Assembly: GCF_007280575.1 (NCBI RefSeq)
Contig: NZ_VKJP01000028.1
Span: forward strand, 1-35,963
Source of the DNA: Streptomyces benahoarensis
GTDB lineage: Bacteria > Actinomycetota > Actinomycetes > Streptomycetales > Streptomycetaceae
Length of the DNA stretch: 35,963 nucleotides
Reading direction: 5' to 3'
Shown: positions 1 through 7,825 of the stretch, piece after piece
How positions within the stretch are numbered: position 1 is the stretch's first letter
How the letters are laid out: each line of letters opens with the position of its first letter
The notes under the pieces: model-generated
Database searches by the model: none
The model's input: the letters and a program-made list of their open reading frames with translations, nothing else
What the model was told of the DNA's origin: nothing
Translations under genes and position numbers: made by a program

Positions 1-1
1 G

Positions 2-1993
2 GATCGGCGGGTGGTGGCGTATGTGGTGGGGGAGGCGGATGCTGCCTCGTTGAGGGCGTATGCGGTCGAGCGGTTGCCGGAGTACATGGTGCCGTCGGCG
101 TTCGTATCGTTGGCGGAGCTGCCGCTCACCCCCAACGGCAAGCTGGATCAACGTTCCTTGCCTGCGCCCGACTTCGCCGGTCATATGGCGGGAAGGGCTC
201 CGCGTACCGAGCGGGAGGGGCTGCTGTGCTCCCTCTTCGCCGAGGTACTCGGCCTGGAGCAGGTCGGCGCCGACGACTCCTTCTTCGAGCTCGGCGGCGA
301 CAGCATCCTGTCCATCCAGCTGGTGAGCCGGGCACGCTCGGCGGGCCTGCTCTTCTCCGCCCGTGAGGTTTTCACCCATCAGTCCGCCGCCGCGCTGGCC
401 ACTGTCGCCGGAGCGACGGCCCCGGCGGCCGGGGCGGAACGGCAGGAGGGAACCGGGAGTCTCGCGGCGACACCGATCATGCACTGGCTTCGGGAGCTCG
501 GCGGTTCCTGGAAGGGCTTCAACCAGTCGATGGCCGTTCAGGTGCCCAAGGGCGCTGACCCGGCCCGGCTCAGGACCACCGTCCAGGCCGTACTGGACCA
601 CCACGACGTGCTCAGAATGCGCGCCGTGCCGACCGCCGACGACTGGGAACTGTCGGTGCCTCCCCGTGGTGCGGTCTCCGCCGAGGACGCCCTGCGCAGG
701 GTGCCCGCGACCGGCCTCGACGCGAGGGCCTGGGAAGCGCTGGTCGAGAGTGAAGGCGAGGCGGCACGCGCAAGACTGGCACCCGACGCGGGCGTGATGG
801 TGCAGTTCGTCTGGTTCGACCGCGGGCCGCAGTGCCCGGGACGACTGCTGATCGTGGCGCACCACCTCGTCATGGACGGCGTCTCCTGGCGCATTCTCCT
901 GCCGGACCTCGCCGCGGCCTGGCAGGACACGGCAGCCGGCGGCCGCCCGGAGTTGGCGCCGGTGCCGACTTCCTTCCGTCGCTGGAGCCGCCTGCTCGCC
1001 GAGAACGCCGGCACCCCGGCCCGTACCGCCGAACTGCCCAGGTGGCAGGAGCTGGCGGGTGCGGCGGACCCGCTGCCCGGCACCGGCACACCGGACCGTG
1101 CCCGGGACGTGGCCGGCACGACCCGGTCGCTCACCGAGCGCCTGCCGTCCGAGGTGACCCAGGCGCTGCTCACGACCGTACCGGCGGCCTTCCACGCCGG
1201 AGTGAACGACGTGCTGCTGAGCGGGCTCGCGCTGGCCGTGCTGGAGCGACGGCGCGCCGGGTACCGGGAAGAACGCGGTACGGGGGCCGGAGGGGCAGAC
1301 ACCGACACCGCGCTCCTCCTCGACCTGGAAGGGCACGGCCGCGAGGAGATCGTCCCGGAAGCCGATCTCTCCCGTACCGTCGGCTGGTTCACCTCGCTCC
1401 ATCCCGTCAGCATCGATCCCGGACCAGTGACCGACGACGAACTGCGGGCGCCGGGCGCCGCGTTGGGACGGGCGCTGAAGCGCATCAAGGAACAGCTGCG
1501 GACGCTGCCCGACAACGGAATCGGCTACGGCATGCTGCGCCATCTCCGGTCCGACGGCGCGGCCGCACTCGCCGGCCGTCCGGCGCCGCAGATCGGCTTC
1601 AACTACCTCGGTCGATTCCCCGCGATGGCACCCGCCACGGGGTCGGCGCGGAGCACCGCGGACGCCGCCGACTGGGCGGTCGTCCCCGGCGTACGAGGGC
1701 CGCTGCCCCGTGATCCGGACATGTCGGTCGGCCATGCCCTGGAGATCAACGCCATGACCCAGGACCTCCCGGACGGGCCCGAGCTCACCGTGACCTGGTC
1801 CTGGCCGGCCGCACTGTTCGACGAGGACGACATCGCCGCGCTGGCCGCCGCGTGGTTCCGGATGCTCGGCGCGCTCGCCGAGCACGCCGAGGCCCCGGAT
1901 GCCGGTGGCTACACGCCGTCCGACCTGAGTCTGGCCGCACTGAGCCAGGACGAGATCGAGGACCTGGAAGCAGAATTGAGGGACATCATATGA
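2..1993 (+). CDS. NRPS, 5'-truncated by window edge: A (C-terminal end)-T-E
   Basis: The reading frame is open from base 2, so the gene begins outside the window. What is visible starts in the C-terminal subdomain of an adenylation domain (EYMVPSAFV, then the A10 motif PLTPNGKLD). A thiolation domain follows, with its phosphopantetheine serine in LGGDSI at nt 302-304; the GGDS form is typical of carriers that precede an epimerization domain. The E domain has HHLVMDG at about nt 860, GIGYGMLRHL, and IGFNYLG. The protein ends in a short acidic tail (SQDEIEDLEAELRDII) that looks like a donor docking (COM) helix. The E domain implies that a D-configured residue is passed to the next protein. The stop overlaps the next start as ATGA, so the two genes are translationally coupled. 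The specificity pocket of this A domain lies outside the window, so its substrate cannot be read. Confidence 0.96.
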   Translation, partial: DRRVVAYVVGEADAASLRAYAVERLPEYMVPSAFVSLAELPLTPNGKLDQRSLPAPDFAGHMAGRAPRTEREGLLCSLFAEVLGLEQVGADDSFFELGGDSILSIQLVSRARSAGLLFSAREVFTHQSAAALATVAGATAPAAGAERQEGTGSLAATPIMHWLRELGGSWKGFNQSMAVQVPKGADPARLRTTVQAVLDHHDVLRMRAVPTADDWELSVPPRGAVSAEDALRRVPATGLDARAWEALVESEGEAARARLAPDAGVMVQFVWFDRGPQCPGRLLIVAHHLVMDGVSWRILLPDLAAAWQDTAAGGRPELAPVPTSFRRWSRLLAENAGTPARTAELPRWQELAGAADPLPGTGTPDRARDVAGTTRSLTERLPSEVTQALLTTVPAAFHAGVNDVLLSGLALAVLERRRAGYREERGTGAGGADTDTALLLDLEGHGREEIVPEADLSRTVGWFTSLHPVSIDPGPVTDDELRAPGAALGRALKRIKEQLRTLPDNGIGYGMLRHLRSDGAAALAGRPAPQIGFNYLGRFPAMAPATGSARSTADAADWAVVPGVRGPLPRDPDMSVGHALEINAMTQDLPDGPELTVTWSWPAALFDEDDIAALAAAWFRMLGALAEHAEAPDAGGYTPSDLSLAALSQDEIEDLEAELRDII

Positions 1994-4900
1994 AGGCTTC
2001 GAGACTTGAAGACGTCCTGCCGCTCTCGCCGCTGCAGGAAGGACTGCTCTTCCACGCGCTCTCCGACGAACAAGGCACCGACGTCTACCACACCCAGCTG
2101 GTCATGGAGCTCGAAGGGCTGCTGGACATCGAGCGGCTGCGCTCCGCCGCGCGCGCCCTGCTGCGGAGACACGCCAACCTGCGGGCCGGGTTCCGGCAGC
2201 GCAAGAACGGCCAGCCCATCCAGGTGATCCTCGGGCAGGTGCCGCTGCCGTGGGCCGACGTCGACCTGACGCCGCTGCCCCCGGAAGAACGACAGCAGGC
2301 ACTGGAGACGCTGCTGGAGGAGGACCGGGAACGCCGGTTCGTCCTGTCGGCCGCGCCCGTGGTGCGATTCACGCTGGTACGACTGGAGGAGCGGCGCCAC
2401 AAGCTCGTCCTGACCAGCCATCACATCCTCATCGACGGCTGGTCCGCGCCGATCCTGCAACGCGAACTGCTCACGCTGTACGCGAGCCACGGCGACCCCT
2501 CGGGCCTGCCCGCCGTCACTCCGTACCGCACCTACCTGGAATGGCTCGCCCGGCAGGACGCGGACGCCGCCAAGGAGGCATGGCGGCACGCGCTGGCGGA
2601 GCTGGCCGGCCCCACCCTGGTGGCGGCGCCGGATCCACAGCGCGCGCTGATGCTTCCCGAGTACCACACCACCACCCTCTCCGAGGAGCTCACCGCGGCC
2701 CTCACCGGCCGGGCACGGGCTCACGGCCTGACCGTCAACACCCTGTTGCAGGGCGTGTGGGCGCTGGTCCTCGCCGAGCTCACCGGGCGGGACGATGTCG
2801 TCTTCGGCTCGGTGGTGTCCGGCCGTCCGCCGGAGATACCCGGTATCGAGACGATGGTGGGCCTGTTCATCAACACCGTTCCGGTCCGGGTGCGCCTGGA
2901 CCCGCGGGCCTCCCTCGCCGACAACCTCGCCCGGTTACAGGGCGAGCAGTCCCTGCTGCTCGACCACCAGCACCTCCGCCTCGGTGAGCTGCAGCGGCTC
3001 GTCGGCGCCGGTGACCTCTTCGACACGGCGCTGACCGTCGAGAACTACCCGGGCGGTGGCACCGCGGGGACCGGCGCCGACGGGCTGCACGTCACGGGCG
3101 TCTCCGGCAAGGACGCGGCCCACTACCCCCTGCGGCTGATCGCGGGTCTGCTCGGCAGCCGGCTCCAGGTGCGCCTGGAGTACCGCCCCGACCTGTACCG
3201 CCCGCGGGCCGCCCAGGCCCTCGTCGCCTGGATCGAAGCGCTCCTGCGGGCGGCGGCGGACGACGCCGGGCGTATGCTCGCCCACCTGCCGCGGCCCACC
3301 GACGAGCAGCGGGCGGCCTTCCCCGAGACGGTGAGGGCGCACGAGCACAAGGCGGCGCACGAGACCGGGGCCGACGACGCGGACTGTGGAGAGGCGGCCT
3401 TGGCCACACGGACCGCGGATACGCCTCTCACGCCATCGGAGGAGATCCTGTGCGGTCTCTTCGGCGCCCTTCTCGGGCACGACGAAGTCGGAGTGGAGGA
3501 CGACTTCTTCGCACTGGGCGGTCACTCGCTGTCCGCCATCAAGCTGCTCAGCCGGGTCCGCACCGCCTTCGACGTCGAATTGCCGATCCGTACGCTGTTC
3601 GAGGCGCCCACGGTGGCGGCGCTGGCCCGGCGCATCGGTCAGGCCGGGCAGGCCCGGCCCGCGCTGACTCCCGGCGAGCGCCCCGAGCGCGTCCCGCTCT
3701 CCTTCGCCCAGCAGCGCCTGTGGTTCATGCACCGCCTGGAGGGCCCCAGCGCCACGTACAACATCCCCATGCCGCTGCGGCTCACCGGGCCGCTCGACCG
3801 GGCGGCACTGGCCGCGGCGCTGAGCGACCTGACCTCCCGTCACGAAAGCCTGCGCACCGTCTTTCCCGAGGCCGACGGCGTTCCCTACCAGCACATCTTG
3901 GATCCCGAACAGGCACGCCCGCAGTTCGAGTCGGTCGAGTCGTGCAACGGGACGAGCGCGCGGCAGCTGCTCGACGCGTCACGGTACGCCTTCGACCTGA
4001 CGCAGGAGATCCCGCTGCGCGCCACGCTGCTGCGGATCTCCGAGCGGGAGCACATCCTGCTGCTGCTCGTGCACCACATCGCAGGGGACGGCGGCTCGGT
4101 CGCACCGCTGCTGCGGGACCTGGCCGAGGCCTACACCGCGCGGCACGCGGACAGCGCACCTGCATGGACGCCGCTGCCCGTCCAGTACGCCGACTACACG
4201 CTCTGGCAGCGGCAGCTCCTGGGCAGCGAGGACGACCAGGAAAGCCTGCTGGCCGAGCAACTCGCCTTCTGGCGGAAGACGCTGTCCGGGGCGCCCGAGC
4301 AGCTGGTCCTGCCGGCGGACCGCCCCCGCCCCGCGGTACCCGACCACCGCGGCGGCACCGTGGAGTTCGCCCTCGACGCGGTCACCCATCAGCACCTCGC
4401 CGAGCTGGCGAAGGCCGCTGACTGCACCTTGTTCATGGTGGTGCAGGCCGGACTCGCCACATTGCTCACCAGGCTCGGAGCCGGCCAGGACATTCCGCTC
4501 GGCACCGCTGTCGCGGGCCGCACCGACCAGGCGCTGGAAGACCTGGCCGGCTTCTTCGTCAACACTCTCGTGCTGCGCACCGACACCTCGAACGATCCCA
4601 CCTTCCGTGACCTGCTGCGCCGGGTCAGGGAAACGGACCTGGCGGCCTACGCGCACCAGGACGTGCCGTTCGAGCGGCTGGTGGAGGCCGTGAACCCGGT
4701 GCGGACGGCCGCCTCGCACCCGCTCTTCCAGGTGATGCTGACCTTCCAGAACAACGCCCGGCCCCGGCTCGAACTGCCGGATGTCACCGTGGGTTTCGAG
4801 GGGTTCGGGGTCGGCGTCGCCAAGTTCGACCTGAGCTTCAGCATCGCCGAGACCAACGGCCCCGATGGGCGGCCCGCGGGACTGCGCGGCGTGATCGAAT

Positions 4901-7602
4901 ACGCCGAGGAGCTCTTCGACCCGGGCACCGTGCGGACCCTCGCCGAGCGCTTCGCCCGGCTGCTCGCCTCGGCAGCGGTCGAGCCCGCCCGGCCCCTCAG
5001 CAGGCTCGACCTGCTCTCCGACGCCGAACGCCGCGCGGTGTCCGACGCCTGGCAGGGACCTCCCGGGAGCGAGGCGCCCGCCACGCTCCCCGAGCTGTTC
5101 CGGCGGCAGGTGGACCGCACCCCGCACGCACCGGCGGTGGAGGCGGCCGACGCGACCTTGACCTACGCGGAGCTCGACGCCCGGGCCAACCGGCTGGCGC
5201 ACCACCTCATCGCCCGTGGGGCAGGCCCCGAGCGCCTCGTGGCCCTCGCATTGCCCCGGTCGGCCGCACTGGTCACCGCCGTTCTCGCGGTGTCCAAGGC
5301 GGGCGCCGCGTATCTGCCGCTCGACCCCGACTACCCGCGGCGGCGGCTCGATCTGACGCTCGCCGACGCCGCGCCCGACTGCGTCCTGACCACGGCCGAG
5401 TTCGCCGGCCGGCTGTCCGCGGGAGAGGCCGCCGTCGTCCTGCTCGACGACCCGGCCACCGCAGCGGCCCTGGAGGACGGCGACGGCATCGCGCCCGCTC
5501 CGGCCCTCCTGCCCGACCACCCCGCGTACGTGATCTACACGTCGGGCTCCACCGGCACCCCCAAGGGCGTCGTCGTACCCCACAGCGGCCTGGCCGGGCT
5601 CGCCGCCAACCACCGCTCCGTGCACGGGGCGGGGGAGGGCAGCCGGGTACTGCAGTTCGTCTCGCCCGGCTTCGATGTGTCGGTCTCCGAGCTGTGCATG
5701 GCGCTGCTCACCGGCGGCTGCCTGGTCGTCGCCGACCAGGTCCCGGTCGGCGGCGAGCTCGCCGCCTTCCTCGCCGAGCGCCGGATCACTCACGCGCACA
5801 TCCCGCCGGCCGTCCTCGACAGCGTCCCCGCCGCCGCCCTCCCCGACCTGGGGACCCTCATCACCGGCGGCGAGGCGTGCACCCCCCAGCTGATCGACCG
5901 CTGGGCGACCGGCCGGCGCATGGTCAACGGCTACGGCCCCACCGAGATGACCGTCGAGGTCACCTGCGCCGTCAACGACCCGGAGGAGGACGGCCCGGCA
6001 TCCATCGGCCGTCCGCACCGTGACGTCCGCGTCCACGTGCTGGACGATCGGCTCCAGCCGGTACCTCCCGGTGTCCCCGGCGAGCTCTACCTCTCCGGCC
6101 CCGGTATCGCCCGCGGCTATCTGCACCGGCCGGGCGCCACCGCCGCGAGCTTCGTCGCCGACCCGTTCGGCGGGCCGGGCAGCCGGATGTACCGCTCCGG
6201 TGACCTCGGCAGGTGGCGTGAGGACGGGCGCCTCGACTTCCTCGGGCGCGTCGACGACCAGGTCAAGCTCCGCGGCTTCCGCATCGAACCCGGCGAGATC
6301 GAGGCCGTGCTCGGCCGGAGGGCAGGCGTGGCCAGGGCGGCGGTGACGGTCCGTGAGGACCGCCCCGGCGACCGCAGGCTGGTGGCCTACGTGATGCCCG
6401 AGGACCCGGACGGCGCGGACCTGGACGCCGCCCGGCTGCGGGCGGACCTCGCCGAGGAACTCCCCGCGTACATGGTGCCGTCGGCGGTCGTCCTGCTCGA
6501 CGCGCTGCCGCTGACCCCCAACGGCAAGCTGGACCACCGGGCGCTGCCCGCCCCCGAGGCAGGCAGGGGCGGTGGGCAGGGCCCCCGCTCGGCACACGAA
6601 GAGGTGCTGTGCCGGCTGTTCGCCGAGGTGCTCGGCGCCGAACGCGTCGGCATCGACGACAACTTCTTCGAGAGCGGCGGGCACTCCCTGCTCGCTTCCC
6701 AGTTGGCCGGGCGCATCGGCCGCGCACTGGGCGTCGAGGTGCCACTGCGGGCGGTCTTCGAGGCCCCCACCCCTGCCATGCTCCTGCGGCGGCTCTACGG
6801 CGACGGTGACCATACCGACGGCTTCGGCGAGCTGCTGCCGCTGCGCACCACGGGAGAGCGGCGTCCGCTGTTCTGCGTGCACCCGGTGGGCGGCCTCGGC
6901 TGGTGCTACTCCACGCTGCTGCCCACCCTCGATGCCGACCAGCCCCTGTACGGGCTCCAGAACAAGGGCCTGGCCGGTGGCGAACCGCTCACCGCATCCT
7001 TTGCGGAGCTGCTCACCGGCTATGCGGAGCAGATCCGCTCCGTCCAGCCGACCGGGCCCTACCGCCTGCTCGGCTACTCGATGGGCGGTGTGCTGGCCCA
7101 TGCGCTCGCCGTGGGACTGGAGCAGCAGGGCGAATCGGTGGAACTCCTGGTGCTTCTCGACTCCTACCCCGTCGAGCCTGGCATGAAGGGGGAGCTGACC
7201 AAGGAGCAGGTGCTCACCGACATGTTCCAGGCGTACGCGCGGATCCACGGCGACCCGGACCAGGTCCCCGCCGATCCGGCCGAGACACGGGCCCGCGTCG
7301 TCGATTACATGGGGCGTGGTGCCAGCGAATCCCGGTATTTCGACGACGAGCAGCGTGGCACGGTCCTCGATGTCCTCATCAACAACGTGACTCTGGTGCA
7401 CCCCACGGAACTCGGTGTGGTCACGGAGGACGTGCTGCTGGTGGCGGCGACCGAGAACGTGCGGCCCTGGGCGGACCCGCAGGCGTGGCAGCCCTTCACG
7501 GCGGGCGGTTTCGAGCGCTACGAGATCGCCGCGACCCACGAGGGCCTGCTGGCCCCGGAGCCGGCCGCGGAGATCGGCCGCATTCTGTCGAAGCGTCTGT
7601 GA
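1990..7602 (+). CDS. Terminal NRPS, C-T-C-A-T-TE, first module lacks an A domain
   Basis: 1870 residues; the ATG lies inside the ATGA overlap with the upstream NRPS. Domains: C1 about 1-430 (SPLQEGLLFHAL, HHILIDG 144-150), of the type that accepts a D-residue donor, matching the preceding E domain; T1 about 477-545 (Ser513 in LGGHSL); C2 about 565-1000 (LSFAQQRLWFM, HHIAGDG 695-701), LCL-like; A about 1030-1510 (YTSGSTGTPKG near 1179, NGYGPTEM near 1313, PLTPNGKLD near 1507); T2 (Ser1566 in SGGHSL); TE about 1615-1870 (GYSMGG, Ser1697; probable catalytic His in ATHEGLL). Between C1 and T1 there are only about 50 residues, so the first module has no A domain and must be charged in trans. The hand-read pocket of the A domain is D-V-S-H-I-G-G-V-E-K, which resembles Trp-activating domains as I recall them from CDA/daptomycin. 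The TE makes this the last enzyme of the line. Confidence 0.97.
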   Translation: MKASRLEDVLPLSPLQEGLLFHALSDEQGTDVYHTQLVMELEGLLDIERLRSAARALLRRHANLRAGFRQRKNGQPIQVILGQVPLPWADVDLTPLPPEERQQALETLLEEDRERRFVLSAAPVVRFTLVRLEERRHKLVLTSHHILIDGWSAPILQRELLTLYASHGDPSGLPAVTPYRTYLEWLARQDADAAKEAWRHALAELAGPTLVAAPDPQRALMLPEYHTTTLSEELTAALTGRARAHGLTVNTLLQGVWALVLAELTGRDDVVFGSVVSGRPPEIPGIETMVGLFINTVPVRVRLDPRASLADNLARLQGEQSLLLDHQHLRLGELQRLVGAGDLFDTALTVENYPGGGTAGTGADGLHVTGVSGKDAAHYPLRLIAGLLGSRLQVRLEYRPDLYRPRAAQALVAWIEALLRAAADDAGRMLAHLPRPTDEQRAAFPETVRAHEHKAAHETGADDADCGEAALATRTADTPLTPSEEILCGLFGALLGHDEVGVEDDFFALGGHSLSAIKLLSRVRTAFDVELPIRTLFEAPTVAALARRIGQAGQARPALTPGERPERVPLSFAQQRLWFMHRLEGPSATYNIPMPLRLTGPLDRAALAAALSDLTSRHESLRTVFPEADGVPYQHILDPEQARPQFESVESCNGTSARQLLDASRYAFDLTQEIPLRATLLRISEREHILLLLVHHIAGDGGSVAPLLRDLAEAYTARHADSAPAWTPLPVQYADYTLWQRQLLGSEDDQESLLAEQLAFWRKTLSGAPEQLVLPADRPRPAVPDHRGGTVEFALDAVTHQHLAELAKAADCTLFMVVQAGLATLLTRLGAGQDIPLGTAVAGRTDQALEDLAGFFVNTLVLRTDTSNDPTFRDLLRRVRETDLAAYAHQDVPFERLVEAVNPVRTAASHPLFQVMLTFQNNARPRLELPDVTVGFEGFGVGVAKFDLSFSIAETNGPDGRPAGLRGVIEYAEELFDPGTVRTLAERFARLLASAAVEPARPLSRLDLLSDAERRAVSDAWQGPPGSEAPATLPELFRRQVDRTPHAPAVEAADATLTYAELDARANRLAHHLIARGAGPERLVALALPRSAALVTAVLAVSKAGAAYLPLDPDYPRRRLDLTLADAAPDCVLTTAEFAGRLSAGEAAVVLLDDPATAAALEDGDGIAPAPALLPDHPAYVIYTSGSTGTPKGVVVPHSGLAGLAANHRSVHGAGEGSRVLQFVSPGFDVSVSELCMALLTGGCLVVADQVPVGGELAAFLAERRITHAHIPPAVLDSVPAAALPDLGTLITGGEACTPQLIDRWATGRRMVNGYGPTEMTVEVTCAVNDPEEDGPASIGRPHRDVRVHVLDDRLQPVPPGVPGELYLSGPGIARGYLHRPGATAASFVADPFGGPGSRMYRSGDLGRWREDGRLDFLGRVDDQVKLRGFRIEPGEIEAVLGRRAGVARAAVTVREDRPGDRRLVAYVMPEDPDGADLDAARLRADLAEELPAYMVPSAVVLLDALPLTPNGKLDHRALPAPEAGRGGGQGPRSAHEEVLCRLFAEVLGAERVGIDDNFFESGGHSLLASQLAGRIGRALGVEVPLRAVFEAPTPAMLLRRLYGDGDHTDGFGELLPLRTTGERRPLFCVHPVGGLGWCYSTLLPTLDADQPLYGLQNKGLAGGEPLTASFAELLTGYAEQIRSVQPTGPYRLLGYSMGGVLAHALAVGLEQQGESVELLVLLDSYPVEPGMKGELTKEQVLTDMFQAYARIHGDPDQVPADPAETRARVVDYMGRGASESRYFDDEQRGTVLDVLINNVTLVHPTELGVVTEDVLLVAATENVRPWADPQAWQPFTAGGFERYEIAATHEGLLAPEPAAEIGRILSKRL

Positions 7603-7642
7603 CGGCGGGCTGACGGATTTCCGGTACGCAGTCGTGTTTCAT

Positions 7643-7679
7643 CCGGTGGCGGTGGGCTGTACAAGGCCACCGCCACCGG
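7643..7679 (+). terminator. Perfect 13-bp hairpin after the TE-containing NRPS gene
   Basis: Arms 7643-7655 and 7667-7679 are exact reverse complements with an 11-nt loop, starting 40 bases after the NRPS stop. There is no T tract, which is usual for Streptomyces. It may end or attenuate transcription before the free-standing A-T gene. The rest of the gap up to 7825 is relatively AT-rich, but I see no convincing -35/-10 pair. Confidence 0.6.
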
Positions 7680-7812
7680 CATGTGCCGTGCCGATTCCGG
7701 TGCTGCTGAGAATGAAGTAATGCAATATTCCCGCGATAAGAGGTCTGATTAATGTCGCCCCCGAATGCGTGAAGTTGACTGACGGCTCATGAACGTGACG
7801 GTCATCCCGGGT

Positions 7813-7817
7813 GGAGG
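7813..7817 (+). promoter_or_regulatory. Ribosome binding site GGAGG fixing the A-T protein start
   Basis: GGAGG stands 8 bases before GTG at 7826. The frame could be opened earlier at GTG 7811, but that codon overlaps this Shine-Dalgarno and has none of its own, so 7826 is preferred. Confidence 0.7.
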
Positions 7818-7825
7818 CGAAACTC

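Noticed and set aside
3979..7539. A very long open frame (1186 codons) on the - strand across the terminal NRPS gene.
   Set aside because: It lies opposite a clear NRPS gene and has no recognisable domain; such antisense frames are a by-product of GC-rich codon use.
7773..7800. TTGACT as a -35 element upstream of the A-T gene.
   Set aside because: No TANNNT-type -10 is found at suitable spacing.
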